Program-made: the position numbers and the translations under genes
Part shown: in pieces, positions 50,670 to 59,736 of the stretch
Numbering within the stretch: position 1 is the first letter of the stretch
Layout of the letters: each line of letters opens with the position of its first letter
Source of the DNA: Crossiella equi
Lineage (GTDB): Bacteria; Actinomycetota; Actinomycetes; Mycobacteriales; Pseudonocardiaceae
Reading direction: 5' to 3'
DNA: 64,000 nt
Assembly: GCF_017876755.1 (NCBI RefSeq)
Contig: NZ_JAGIOO010000001.1
Location: 186,001-250,000, forward strand
The notes under the pieces: generated by a model
The model's input: only the letters and a program-made list of their open reading frames with translations
Database searches by the model: none
What the model was told of the DNA's origin: nothing

Positions 50670-52130
50670 ATGACCTCCGTTCTCATCGTCGGGGCCGGCC
50701 CCACCGGTCTCACCCTCGCCCTCGACCTGGCCCGCCGCGGCGTGCTCTTCCGCCTCGTCGACGCCGCCCCGTCGGCCTTCACCGGCTCGCGCGGCAAGGG
50801 CCTGCAACCGCGCAGCCTGGAAGTCTTCGAGGACTTGGGTGTGCTCGACGCACTGCTGGTCCACGGCGGCCCCTACCCGAGCATGCGCACCTACCAGGAC
50901 AACGGCGTGGTCTCCGACCGCGCCCTGGGCGAGCACATCGAACCGACCCCCGCGGTCCCCCACCCGAACCCGCTGATGGTGCCGCAGTGGCGCACCGAGA
51001 CCCTGCTGCGCGAACACCTGGCCGACCTGGGCGGCACCGTGGAGTTCGGCACCCGCCTGACCGGCTTCACCCAGGACGCCGACGGCGTGACCGCGACCCT
51101 GGCAAGCCCGTACGGCAACGAGACCGTGCGGGCGGACTACCTCGTCGGCGCGGACGGCGGCCGCAGCACCGTGCGCAAGACCTTGGACGTCTCCTTCCTC
51201 GGCGAGACCTACGACACCCAGCGCATGCTGGTCGGCGACGTGCGCCTGACCGGCCTGGACCGCGACTTCTGGCACATGTGGCCCGCCCCCGGCATGCTGG
51301 GCGGACTGGCCCTGTGCCCGCTGGCGGGCACGGACACCTTCCAGCTCATCACCCCGCCCCTGTCCGAGGGCACCGACCTGCCGTCACTGGCCGAGCTGCA
51401 AGACCTGCTCACCTCCGTCACCGCCCGCCCGGAGATCGTGCTCACCGAGCTGCTCTGGCTCTCGCTGTACCGCGCCAACGTGCGCATGGTCGACCGCTAC
51501 CGCGTCGGCCGGGTCTTCCTGGCCGGGGACGCCGCCCACGTGCACCCGCCCTCAGGCGGCCAGGGCCTCAACACCGGCGTGCAGGACGCCTACAACCTCG
51601 GCTGGAAGCTGGCCGCGGTCCTGGACGGCGCACCCGAGACCCTGCTGGACACCTACGAGCAGGAACGCCTGCCCGTAGCCGCCCACGTGCTGGGGCTGAG
51701 CACCCACCTGCTCGCCCGCGACGCCGCCGAGGGCATCCGCCGCGATGAGGAGACCCGTCAGCTGGGACTGGGCTACCGAGGCGGCCCGCTGGCAGGCGAC
51801 CCCCGCGAGACCACGACCGGCCTGGCCGCGGGCGACCGCGCACCCGACGCGCTGCTTCCCGGCGGACGCAGGCTCTTCGACCTCTGCCGCGGCCCGCACG
51901 CCACCGCCCTGGTGTTCGGTTCGGACGCCCGCGTCCGGGAGCTGGACGTGACCGCCGTGCTGACCCACGGCGGGCTGACGGGTGTGCCGGTGCGGGTGGT
52001 CGCGGTGCCCGAGGAGTCGGCACGTGCCTCCTACGGAGTGCCGGAGGGCGCGGTGGTGCTGGTGCGGCCGGACGGGTACCTGGCCTCAGTGGACGCCGCG
52101 CCTGCCGTGCTTCACGGCGCGGGCTGGTAG
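50670..52130 (+). CDS. FAD-dependent aromatic monooxygenase (class A)
   Basis: 486 residues. The FAD dinucleotide fold is VLIVGAGPTGLTLALDLARR, the D-G motif is VGADGGRSTVRK, and the G-D motif is FLAGDAAHVHPPSGGQGLNT followed by GVQDAYNLGWKLAA. A C-terminal thioredoxin-like domain (about residues 385-486) is present, as in PgaE and rifampicin-type hydroxylases, but without catalytic cysteines. It probably hydroxylates an aromatic antibiotic or metabolite, induced through the divergent TetR. Confidence 0.92.
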   Translation: MTSVLIVGAGPTGLTLALDLARRGVLFRLVDAAPSAFTGSRGKGLQPRSLEVFEDLGVLDALLVHGGPYPSMRTYQDNGVVSDRALGEHIEPTPAVPHPNPLMVPQWRTETLLREHLADLGGTVEFGTRLTGFTQDADGVTATLASPYGNETVRADYLVGADGGRSTVRKTLDVSFLGETYDTQRMLVGDVRLTGLDRDFWHMWPAPGMLGGLALCPLAGTDTFQLITPPLSEGTDLPSLAELQDLLTSVTARPEIVLTELLWLSLYRANVRMVDRYRVGRVFLAGDAAHVHPPSGGQGLNTGVQDAYNLGWKLAAVLDGAPETLLDTYEQERLPVAAHVLGLSTHLLARDAAEGIRRDEETRQLGLGYRGGPLAGDPRETTTGLAAGDRAPDALLPGGRRLFDLCRGPHATALVFGSDARVRELDVTAVLTHGGLTGVPVRVVAVPEESARASYGVPEGAVVLVRPDGYLASVDAAPAVLHGAGW

Positions 52131-52501
52131 GTGCCGAAGCACCACACGTTCCCCTCCGGGTCGGTCGCGGCGTACTCCCGCGAACCGTAGGGCTGGTCGA
52201 CCAGCCCCATGACCACCGTCGCACCACCGGCCACCGTCCGGTCGTGGTGGGCGTCCACGTCGGGCGCCACCAGGTAGAGCACGGCGCGCCCGGTGTCGAA
52301 GGGCCCCGGCTCGGGACCGCGCTGGCCGAGCATGACCAGCCCGTTGCCCCAGGACAGCTCCGCGTGCCCGACCGTTCCGTCCTCGTGGCGGGACACGCTC
52401 TTGGCCCGCAGGCCGAACACCGAGGTGAGGAAGTCGATCGCCGCGTCGGCGTCGGTGTAGCGCAGGGTCGGGTAGATCGAGGGCAGGTGTGCGTTCGTCA
52501 T
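52112..52501 (-). CDS. VOC-family (glyoxalase/bleomycin-resistance) protein
   Basis: 129 residues from ATG 52501. It contains IYPTLRYTDADAAIDFLTSV and FGLRAKSVSRHEDG, AELSWGNGLVMLG, LYLVAPDVDAHHDRTVAGGA and the final YAATDPEGNVWCFGTYQP, a compact two-module VOC fold of the PhnB/YhdR type. Substrate unknown. Its 3' end overlaps the monooxygenase gene by 19 bases convergently. The 195 bases upstream (52502-52696) are AT-richer and hold only a terminator. Confidence 0.86.
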   Translation of the reverse strand: MTNAHLPSIYPTLRYTDADAAIDFLTSVFGLRAKSVSRHEDGTVGHAELSWGNGLVMLGQRGPEPGPFDTGRAVLYLVAPDVDAHHDRTVAGGATVVMGLVDQPYGSREYAATDPEGNVWCFGTYQPAP

Positions 52502-52656
52502 GTGCCCGACCCTAGGAGCGGGTGCCATTCCGGGCTTGTGCGAATGGCGGCACCCCTCCCCTGATGGAGTGGGAAATTCGCTACTTTCCGTCATTTTCGC
52601 CAGGATCTAAAACCGTTTGCGCAGTTCACGACCCTGCCGAAAAAGTTCTGAGTTTT

Positions 52657-52689
52657 CGCGGCCCGGAAGCGCTTTGCCTCCGGGCCGCG
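52657..52689 (-). terminator. Terminator of the PHP-UvrD gene
   Basis: Perfect 11-base arms CGCGGCCCGGA (52657-52667) and TCCGGGCCGCG (52679-52689) around an 11-base loop, 8 bases past the end of the minus-strand helicase gene. On that strand it is followed by A-rich and then a CTTTTTC stretch, making a near-canonical intrinsic terminator. Confidence 0.8.
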
Positions 52690-52696
52690 TCGCTCG

Positions 52697-55600
52697 CTAG
52701 AACAGAGTCGTCTGCCGCGGCTTGCGCTTGCGAGGCACCGCATCCCCGTGGCGTTCGATGAGCCCACCGTCCACCGCGGACAGGAAAGGAGAGACCGGCA
52801 TTGCCCGTTCGGCGCCGTGGCGGTGCCTGCGGGAGGCGTGACTGAGGTACAGGCGCTGCTGGGCGCGGGTCATGCCGACGAAGAACAACCTGCGTTCCTC
52901 GCGGACGTGTTCCTCGTCGACGTCCTCCGCCCCCTGCCAGCGCAGCGGCAACAGCCCGTCCTCGTTGCCGACGAGGAAGACGACGGGGAACTCCAGGCCC
53001 TTGGCCGCGTGCAGGGTGAGCAGCCAGACGCGGTCGGCCCGGGGGTCCATGCTGTCGACCTCGGCACCCAGGGCGAGCTCGGTCCGGAACGCGTCCAGGT
53101 CGTGCTCGTGCCGCAGCGCGAGCGTGGTCAGCAGGTCGACGGCGGTGTGGAAGTCGGCCGCACGCTCTTGGCGTTCCGCGGCCGGGACGCGGGTGAGCGC
53201 GGTCTCGGCGGCGGCGCGTACCCGGGCGAGCACACCCGGCCCCACCGCGGGTGCGGCACCGGCCGCCACGTAGGTCAGCTCACGCAGGATCTCGGCCACC
53301 CCCGGCCGGTTCACCAACCGGTCGTGGGAACGCTTCTGGAACGGCACCCCGGCGCGGGTCAGCGCGTCGACCACCGCGCGGGCCTGGCTGTCGGTGCGGT
53401 ACAGCACGGCGAAGTCGCTGAAGGACAGGCCGCCGTGGCCGTCGTCGACCACCCGGCCGCTGTCCAACGAGTGGAAGGAGGACCCTCCGAGCAGCTGGTC
53501 GATGGTGCGGGCGACGAACGCCCCCTCCGCCGCCTCGTCGGCGGCGGTGTGCAGACCGATGAGCGCGTGCTCCTCGAAGCTGCCGCAGGGGTGCAGTTCG
53601 CGGCCCGGCACCAGGGTGGTGGGCGCGATCGCCTGCCGGGCCCCGGCCACGATGTGCTTGCCCGAGCGGTAGTTGCGGGTGAGCTGCACGGTGGCCGCGC
53701 CCGGGAAGTCCTGCCGGAAGCGCAGGAAGAAGCCGACGTCGGCACCGCGGAAGCGGTAGATGGCCTGGTCCGGGTCGCCGATGGCGGTCAGGTTGGCCCG
53801 CTCCCCCGCCAGCAGGCGCAGCAGGCGGTACTGGAGCTCGTCCACGTCCTGGTACTCGTCGACCGAGATCCACTGGTAGCGGTCCCGGTACTGCGCGGCC
53901 AGCTCCGGGTCCTCCTCGAGCAGGCGCACCGGCTGCACGATGAGATCGTCGAAATCGACCAGGTCACGGGCGCGCAGGGTCTTGGTGTATCGCTCGCGGA
54001 CCGTCTCGTCCCACTCGACCTTGCCGTCGAGCAGCTCGCGGGCGGCCTTCTCCCCACCGGCGACCTCGGTGAGGATGCCGAGCCTCTCCTCGGTGCCCGC
54101 GATGCCGAACCCGCCGGTGAGGCCGACCCGTCCGTGCTGCTCCCGAAGGATGTGCACACCCAGGGCGTGGAAGGTCGAGACGGTGATCCGCTCGGCGTGC
54201 CCGGGCGCCAGCGCGGCCAGCCGCTCACGCATCTCCTCGGCGGCCCGCCGGGTGAAGGTGATGGCCAGGCACGAGGCCGGATCCACCCCGTGCGCGGTGA
54301 CCAGGTGCGCGAGCCGGTGGGTCAGGGTGCGGGTCTTGCCCGTGCCCGGCCCGGCGATGATCAGCAACGGTCCGCCCAGGCGCTCGGCGGCCACCCGCTG
54401 GTCGGGATCCAGGCCGTCCAGCAGCGACGGGCCTGGTGCCGGGGTGGGCTCGGGGGCAGCTGCCGCGGCCAGGCCGGAGCCGACGGTGCTCCCGGCGATG
54501 GTCAGCGGCCCGGGCTCGACGGCGGCCACGAGCGTGGGCCCGGCATCGGTCTTCAGCTCGGGCCCGGGCGCCGGGCGGGGCCGGAGCTCAGGCTCGGTGT
54601 TCGGCTCCGAGGTGGGCTCAGACCCGGAAGCGGGATCGACCAGCGGGGCCGGTTCGGGGGCTGGGCCTGGCTCGATGGCCGGTTCGGGGGCCGCCGGACT
54701 CGGTCCGCCAGCAGCTGGGGCCGGGCTGGTGGTGGGCTCCGCCGGAGCCGGGGTGGGGGCCAGGCTGAAGAGGTCGTCCTCGAACAGGGCCGGGGCGTGG
54801 GTTTCGGCTCGGCGGCGGAGCTCACCCGGCTCGAAGAGGCGGATGACGCCGTACTCGCCGTCGTAGCCCGAGTCGCGGATGACCTGGCCCCGGCGGAGGC
54901 GGGTGATGGCCTCGCCCAGGAGTTCGTGCTGGTCGGCGATCAGGTCGATCGGGAGCTCGTCCAGGATGGCCAGCTCCGGGCCCAGGGCCGTGGTCAGGCG
55001 GTCCAGTTCGGTCATGACCTTTTTGGACTTCGGGCCCACGCCCAGGATCTCGCTCATGATCTCCGGGAGGGGGACCAGGCTGCGGAAGGGGGCCGCGTTT
55101 TCCGGGCGGTGGCCCAAGGGGCGGTCGGCCAGGTCGTTGACCCGGCTCAGGACGCCTACCGTCAGGGGCTTCTCGCAGACCGGGCAGCGGCTGTCGTGGG
55201 CGCGGGTCTCGGCCGGGTTGAAGCGGATGTCGCACTTGCGGTGGCCATCCAGGTGGTACTTGCCCTCTTCCGGGAAGAACTCGGCCGTGCCCGCGAAGCC
55301 CTCGCCCGTTCGCAGGGCGTGGCGGAGGCGGTAGTAGTCGAGCTCGGTGTCGAAGACCGTGGCCTCGCGGCCCAGCATCGGCGGGGAGTGGGCGTCGCTG
55401 TTGGAGACCAATCGGTATTTGTCCAGGCCTGAGACCTGCCAGTTCATCTCCGGGTCGCTGGACAGGCCCGTCTCCACCGCGAAGATGTGGTCGGCCAGGT
55501 CCAGGTAGCAGTCCTCGATCGCGTCGAAGCCCGACTTCGAGCCCAGGACCGCGAACCATGGGGTCCAGACGTGGGCCGGGACGAGGTAGGCGTCCGGGCT

Positions 55601-56065
55601 GCTCTCCAGGGCGATCTCCAGGAGGTCGCGGGAGTCCAGACCCAGGATCGGGCGGCCGTCCGAGCCGATGTTGCCGATCTTGGCCAGGCGGCGGTTGAAC
55701 TCGCCCGCGGCGGCCAGGTCCGGCATGTAGATGAGGTGGTGGACCTTGCGGGTCTTGTCACCGCGCTTGTAGATCGTGGAGATCTCCACCGACAGCATGA
55801 AGCGCACGTCGGTGTCGGCGCAGCTGGCCGGGAGCGTGCGGTTGATGTCGCGGTCCAGGTCCGGCTGCAGCCGGTACAGGCCCGGCTCGGCCTCGACCAG
55901 GGTCTCCCGCAGGTGTGCGTACCAGGCGGGGTGGGTGAAGTCCCCGGTGCCGACCAGGGCGATGCCCTTGCGGCGGGCCCACCAGGTCAGGTGTTCCAGG
56001 TCGCAGTCCCGGCTGCAGGCGCGGGAGTACTTGGAGTGGATGTGCAGGTCGGCGTAGAAGCGCAC
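52697..56065 (-). CDS. PHP phosphoesterase-UvrD/Rep helicase fusion
   Basis: 1122 residues from GTG 56065. Residues 6-14 (DLHIHSKYS), GTGDFTHP at 39-46 and NSDAH at 222-226 are PHP metal-site motifs. KCDIRF at 277-282 and CPVC at 294-297 form a zinc ribbon, as in the COG1379 PHP family. A helix-hairpin-like segment follows (LGVGPKSKKVMTELD). Residues 437-548 are a Pro/Ala/Glu linker. The SF1A helicase starts with AGPGTGKT (571-578), then AITFTRRAAEEMRERL, DEYQDVDELQ, GDPDQAIYRFRGAD, LTRNYRS and LLTLHAAKGLEF. It probably combines 3'-end or phosphoester cleavage with duplex unwinding in DNA repair. Confidence 0.9.
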   Translation of the reverse strand: MRFYADLHIHSKYSRACSRDCDLEHLTWWARRKGIALVGTGDFTHPAWYAHLRETLVEAEPGLYRLQPDLDRDINRTLPASCADTDVRFMLSVEISTIYKRGDKTRKVHHLIYMPDLAAAGEFNRRLAKIGNIGSDGRPILGLDSRDLLEIALESSPDAYLVPAHVWTPWFAVLGSKSGFDAIEDCYLDLADHIFAVETGLSSDPEMNWQVSGLDKYRLVSNSDAHSPPMLGREATVFDTELDYYRLRHALRTGEGFAGTAEFFPEEGKYHLDGHRKCDIRFNPAETRAHDSRCPVCEKPLTVGVLSRVNDLADRPLGHRPENAAPFRSLVPLPEIMSEILGVGPKSKKVMTELDRLTTALGPELAILDELPIDLIADQHELLGEAITRLRRGQVIRDSGYDGEYGVIRLFEPGELRRRAETHAPALFEDDLFSLAPTPAPAEPTTSPAPAAGGPSPAAPEPAIEPGPAPEPAPLVDPASGSEPTSEPNTEPELRPRPAPGPELKTDAGPTLVAAVEPGPLTIAGSTVGSGLAAAAAPEPTPAPGPSLLDGLDPDQRVAAERLGGPLLIIAGPGTGKTRTLTHRLAHLVTAHGVDPASCLAITFTRRAAEEMRERLAALAPGHAERITVSTFHALGVHILREQHGRVGLTGGFGIAGTEERLGILTEVAGGEKAARELLDGKVEWDETVRERYTKTLRARDLVDFDDLIVQPVRLLEEDPELAAQYRDRYQWISVDEYQDVDELQYRLLRLLAGERANLTAIGDPDQAIYRFRGADVGFFLRFRQDFPGAATVQLTRNYRSGKHIVAGARQAIAPTTLVPGRELHPCGSFEEHALIGLHTAADEAAEGAFVARTIDQLLGGSSFHSLDSGRVVDDGHGGLSFSDFAVLYRTDSQARAVVDALTRAGVPFQKRSHDRLVNRPGVAEILRELTYVAAGAAPAVGPGVLARVRAAAETALTRVPAAERQERAADFHTAVDLLTTLALRHEHDLDAFRTELALGAEVDSMDPRADRVWLLTLHAAKGLEFPVVFLVGNEDGLLPLRWQGAEDVDEEHVREERRLFFVGMTRAQQRLYLSHASRRHRHGAERAMPVSPFLSAVDGGLIERHGDAVPRKRKPRQTTLF

Positions 56066-56102
56066 ACGGCGATCTTGCCAGGCGCGCTCCGGCGCCTCGT
56101 CT

Positions 56103-56447
56103 TCAGACGTGCTGTCGCTGCAGGGTGATGACCGGGATCGTGCGGGCACCCGCTCGGACCTGGTACTCCGCCAGCACGGGGGCCTGGCGGACGGCGGTGG
56201 ACCAGATCCGGTAGCGCTCGATACCCGTGGTCACCGCGGCGATGGCGGGGAAGGTCTCGCCGTCGAGCTCGACGGTGACCGCGGGGTGGTCGAGCATCCA
56301 CTCGTACCAGGACGGGTGGTCCGGGGCGCCGTTGTAGGCGGCGAAGACCACGAGGTGGTCGCCGTCGGTGTGGTAGCCGAGGCGGGTGCTCTGCACGCCG
56401 GTGGTCAAGGTGAGTTCACCGTCGTGGGCGAGGACGGTAGTTGTCAT
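56103..56447 (-). CDS. Deazaflavin-dependent nitroreductase-family protein
   Basis: 114 residues from ATG 56447. It has the split beta-barrel of the F420-binding Ddn family: TLTTGVQSTRLGYHTDGDHL, VVFAAYNGAPDHPSWYEWM with the conserved P-x-W-Y, and LDHPAVTVELDGETF. Such proteins reduce quinones or nitro compounds with F420H2. It is 37 bases downstream of the PHP-UvrD start, same strand. Confidence 0.85.
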   Translation of the reverse strand: MTTTVLAHDGELTLTTGVQSTRLGYHTDGDHLVVFAAYNGAPDHPSWYEWMLDHPAVTVELDGETFPAIAAVTTGIERYRIWSTAVRQAPVLAEYQVRAGARTIPVITLQRQHV

Positions 56448-56535
56448 GGCGCAGACCCTAGGAGCGTGACCTGACGCTGGACTTAACACCGGCACAACGC
56501 GACGGTTAGCGCACCCGTCAGAGCATCAGCGCAGC

Positions 56536-57282
56536 TCAGAGGCCTCCCGCGACGCGGAGTACCGCGCCTGTGGTGAAGGAGGCCTCGTCGTTGAGCAGCC
56601 AGGCGACCGCGGAGGCGATCTCCTCGGGCTGTCCTGCCCGGCCCACCGGGATGCGTTCGGCCATGCGCGCGGGCCGGTCCGGGTCGCCCATCGCGGCGTG
56701 GATGTCAGTGTGGACCGTGCCCGGGGCGACGGCGTTGACGCGGATGCCCTCCGGGGCCAGCTCCTTGGCCAGGCCGACGGTCATCGAGTCCACCGCGCCC
56801 TTGGTGGCGGCGTAGTGCACGTACTCGTTCGGGCTGCCCAGGGTGGCCGCGGCCGAGGAGATGTTGACGATCGCGCCGCCGACCCCGCCGTGGGAGGTGC
56901 CCATCTGGCGGGCGGCGCGCTGGGCGCACAGCAGGTAGCCGACGACGTTGACCTCGACCACGCGGCGCAGCACGTCCCCGGACAGGTCGGTGAGGCGGCC
57001 GAGCGGGCCGGTGATGCCCGCGTTGTTGACCAGGCCGGTGACCGGGCCCGTCTGTTCGCCCGCGCGGTCGAACAGACGGTCCACGTCGGCTTGCACCGTG
57101 GTGTCGGCCTTGACCGTGACACACGTCCCACCGGTGTTGAGCAGCTCGCGGGCCAGCTCCTCGGCGGCGTCGGCGGCTTGCAGGTAGGCGATGGCGACGC
57201 GGTGGCCTTCCGCGGTGAGGCGGCGGGCGGTGGCCGCGCCGATGCCGCGGCTGCCGCCGGTGATCACCGTGACGGGTGGCAT
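56536..57282 (-). CDS. Short-chain dehydrogenase/reductase
   Basis: 248 residues from ATG 57282, with CGGAGGA before it; ATG 57300 in frame lacks a ribosome site. The cofactor loop is ITGGSRGIGAATARRL, NNAG follows, and the catalytic Ser, Tyr and Lys are in NISSAAATLG and HYAATKGA. A long VNAVAPGTVHTDIHA loop and C-terminal FTTGAVLRVAGGL fit the FabG-like group. Divergent from the hypothetical gene at 57344. Confidence 0.92.
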   Translation of the reverse strand: MPPVTVITGGSRGIGAATARRLTAEGHRVAIAYLQAADAAEELARELLNTGGTCVTVKADTTVQADVDRLFDRAGEQTGPVTGLVNNAGITGPLGRLTDLSGDVLRRVVEVNVVGYLLCAQRAARQMGTSHGGVGGAIVNISSAAATLGSPNEYVHYAATKGAVDSMTVGLAKELAPEGIRVNAVAPGTVHTDIHAAMGDPDRPARMAERIPVGRAGQPEEIASAVAWLLNDEASFTTGAVLRVAGGL

Positions 57283-57343
57283 GGGTCCTCCGTGCTCCAT
57301 GAGGCGTCAGTGACTTGTCGGCACCTGCTGGTGAGGTGGGGTC

Positions 57344-57796
57344 ATGGGCATTGTGTACGACTACTTCCGGGCCGCGGACGACCAGGACGCGCTGCGGGTC
57401 GTGGAGTACGACGCCGGCCCCCGGTTCGGCTCCCTCCCCGGCCTAACGCCCTTCGACGCGGTGGCCGCGCCCGGGGTGGACCCGGTGGTGGTGCTGGGTC
57501 AGCTGCTGGCGTTCGTGCTGGCCCAGCCCTGGCACGTGGACCTGGTGCCCGCCCGTTCGCTGTGGCCGGTGGCCGCGACCAGCCCGGAACCGCCGCTGGT
57601 GTTCGCGGTGGGCCGCCGCGCGCGGGACGTGCTGGCCACCGTGTGCGAGGAGGACCTGCCGGAGCTGGCCGGGAAGTGGGCGGGGATCGCGGAGCTGCCC
57701 GGGTGGCAGCCGCTGCCGGTGCTCACCGAGCTGGTCGCACTGGCCCAGCGCGCTGTCAAGGATGGAGACCGCTTGTTCTGCTGGTGCACGTTCTGA
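57344..57796 (+). CDS. Hypothetical protein
   Basis: 150 residues, acidic and without membrane helices. It begins MGIVYDYFRAADDQDALRVV and ends DRLFCWCTF, and the middle contains FDAVAAPGVDPVVVLGQLLA and LPELAGKWAGIAELPGW. Coding bias is good, so it is probably a real gene; I do not recognise its family. It may have a role in binding rather than catalysis as no catalytic motif is visible. Confidence 0.7.
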   Translation: MGIVYDYFRAADDQDALRVVEYDAGPRFGSLPGLTPFDAVAAPGVDPVVVLGQLLAFVLAQPWHVDLVPARSLWPVAATSPEPPLVFAVGRRARDVLATVCEEDLPELAGKWAGIAELPGWQPLPVLTELVALAQRAVKDGDRLFCWCTF

Positions 57797-57833
57797 TCGC
57801 CCCCCGGCGAGGACGCTCAGGCACACTCGTGCA

Positions 57834-58058
57834 ATGGAGCATGGGGGCCAGCAGCCCAGGCGACCGGGACGCCCGGCCCGTCTGAGCAAGCAGGCGATCG
57901 TGGCGGCCGCGGTGGCCATCGTGGCCGAGGAGGGCCTGGCCGGGGTGAGCATGCGCCGGGTGGCCGAACGCCTCGCCTGCTCCCCCATGGCCCTCTACCG
58001 GCACGTCCGGGACAAGGACGAGCTGGTGGCGCTCGTGCGGGAGCACCTGGGGCGTTAG
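57834..58058 (+). CDS. Truncated TetR-family protein (DNA-binding domain only)
   Basis: 74 residues from ATG 57834. The helix-turn-helix is intact: RLSKQAIVAAAVAIVAEEG, GVSMRRVAERLACSPMALYR, HVRDKDELVALVREHLGR. Then a stop (TAG) is reached, where a normal TetR would have about 120 more residues of ligand-binding domain; the next gene ends only 17 bases later on the other strand. It may be a remnant or a functional mini-regulator. Confidence 0.75.
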   Translation: MEHGGQQPRRPGRPARLSKQAIVAAAVAIVAEEGLAGVSMRRVAERLACSPMALYRHVRDKDELVALVREHLGR

Positions 58059-58074
58059 GTCGACACGACCTACC

Positions 58075-58710
58075 TCACTGGAGCCGGTGCAGCAGGCTCT
58101 CCTGCTGCACGCGTTCCACCATCGCCAGGCTGACCTCGGGCAGGCGCAGGTGGGCGTGCATGACCTCGGCCGGGCTGGGCTGCTTGCTGGGCGAGAGCCA
58201 GGTCTGGGGCTGCCAGGTCTTGGAGCGCACGAACGCCTTCGAGCAGTGCGTGAACACCTCCTCGGCGCGCACCACGATCGCGGTGAGCGGGGGCTTGCCG
58301 ACGGAGGTGAGCCCCGCCAGCACGTCCGGGCGGGTGGTGACGCGGGCCGCGCCGCTGATCCGCAGGGTCTGGCCGCGGCCGGGGATCAGGAACATCAGCC
58401 CGATCCGGCCGGTCTCGACCACGTTGTGCAGGGTGTCCACCCGCTTGTTGCCGGTGGCGTCCGGGATGACCAGGTGCGTCGGGTCGGCCACGCTGACGAA
58501 GCCGGGCGGGCCGCCGCGCGGGGTCACATCGCAGTTGCCCTTGGCGTCGAAGCTGGCCACGAACACCAGCGGCGAGCACGCGATGAAGCGCGCGGCCATC
58601 TCGTCGATCTCGCTGATCTGCTTGCGGGCGTCGAAGTAGGAGGGCTTCTCGTAGATCGCCTGCAGTTCCTCGTGGGATTCCACCGCACCGGAGAACAAGT
58701 CCCCACTCAT
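58075..58710 (-). CDS. PPOX-class (pyridoxamine-5'-phosphate-oxidase-fold) FMN protein
   Basis: 211 residues from ATG 58710. The split barrel is shown by RFIACSPLVFVASFDAKGNC, DVTPRGGPPGFVSVAD and NKRVDTLHNVVETGRIGLMF, then GRGQTLRISGAARVT. This is the MSMEG_1061-type subgroup with the FMN-binding K-R-x-D. Members reduce small compounds or bind cofactors. It converges with the truncated TetR. Confidence 0.87.
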   Translation of the reverse strand: MSGDLFSGAVESHEELQAIYEKPSYFDARKQISEIDEMAARFIACSPLVFVASFDAKGNCDVTPRGGPPGFVSVADPTHLVIPDATGNKRVDTLHNVVETGRIGLMFLIPGRGQTLRISGAARVTTRPDVLAGLTSVGKPPLTAIVVRAEEVFTHCSKAFVRSKTWQPQTWLSPSKQPSPAEVMHAHLRLPEVSLAMVERVQQESLLHRLQ

Positions 58711-58812
58711 GCCACCGAGGTTAGTCCTGATCTTCCGGGGCAGGTGCGGGCCCCTTCGGGTGATGGCGCACACTGGCATGGTGACCAGCAGCAACACTGT
58801 CACGGAACGCGC

Positions 58813-59652
58813 ATGAACGGCTGCGCTTCGTGGCTGGGCGAGCCCGTGGCGGCCACCGCACCGACCGCGGCCACCTGGCTGTGCCTGGAGCAGCCCGGCC
58901 CGTGGGGCCGCAAGGCGCTCCTGGAGAGCCGCCTGGACCCGGCACTGGGTGCGGAGCTGACCCGGCGCACCGACGGCACCGGGGTGAAGGTGCTGCTCAT
59001 CCGCGCGCCCGGCCGCAGCGACCCGAACCGGGCCCGCCGGGTGTTCGTGGCGCGCACCGGGCCGGGGGCCAGCAGCCTGCACGCGGCCACCCTGGAGGAC
59101 CCGCGCGAGCTGCTCGACCTGGACCTGGCCGATCCCCAGCTGGGCGAGCCGACGGATGAGGCGCTGCTGCTGGTGTGCACCAACGGGCGCCGCGACCGCT
59201 GCTGCACCGTGCTGGGCCGTCCGCTGGCCGAGGAGCTGGACAGCGGCTTCCGGCCGTCGGTGTGGGAGTGCAGCCACCTGGGCGGGCACCGCTTCGCCCC
59301 GACCGTGCTGGTGCTGCCCACCGGGTACAGCTACGGCCGCATCGACCTGCCCACCGCGCAGTCGGCGCTGCTGGCCGCCCGCAAGGGCCAGGTCGAGCTG
59401 GCCGGGCTGCGCGGCCGCAGCACCTGGCGCCGTCCGGGGCAGGCCGCCGAGCTGGCGGTGCGGGAGCTGGTCCAGGACGTGGAGGCCGACGCGCTGACCG
59501 TGCACGAGGAGCGGGACGAGCCGGTGCTGGTCACCCACGTCGACGGGCGCAGCTGGCGGGTGCGGGTCACCGAGCGCGCCCTGCCCCCGGCCCCGGCCAG
59601 CTGCGGCGAGGAGCCCGGACCGCGGTCGGCTTTCCTGGGCGAAGTGCTCTGA
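58813..59652 (+). CDS. Sucrase/ferredoxin-like (Suc_Fer) protein
   Basis: 279 residues from ATG 58813. The thioredoxin-like [2Fe-2S] motif pair is CTNGRRDRCC (about residues 120-129) and WECSHLGGHRFAPT, as in Suc_Fer-like and Apd1-type proteins where the Cys/His residues hold the cluster. The N-terminal WLCLEQPGPWGRKALLESRL is a further family segment. It is likely an electron carrier in stress response; partners unknown. Confidence 0.86.
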   Translation: MNGCASWLGEPVAATAPTAATWLCLEQPGPWGRKALLESRLDPALGAELTRRTDGTGVKVLLIRAPGRSDPNRARRVFVARTGPGASSLHAATLEDPRELLDLDLADPQLGEPTDEALLLVCTNGRRDRCCTVLGRPLAEELDSGFRPSVWECSHLGGHRFAPTVLVLPTGYSYGRIDLPTAQSALLAARKGQVELAGLRGRSTWRRPGQAAELAVRELVQDVEADALTVHEERDEPVLVTHVDGRSWRVRVTERALPPAPASCGEEPGPRSAFLGEVL

Positions 59653-59736
59653 CCTGCGGTTAGATGAGTTCCCGGCGTTCGCCCGGTCCTACCTGGTGAG
59701 TGCCGGGACACCCGGCGCCGGGACACGGGAGACGCC

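Noticed and set aside
52748-55432. 894-residue plus-strand frame antisense to the PHP-UvrD gene
   Set aside because: Composition is typical of a shadow frame in high-GC DNA (Gly, Arg, Val, Gln rich, no motifs), while the opposite strand has clear helicase and PHP motifs.
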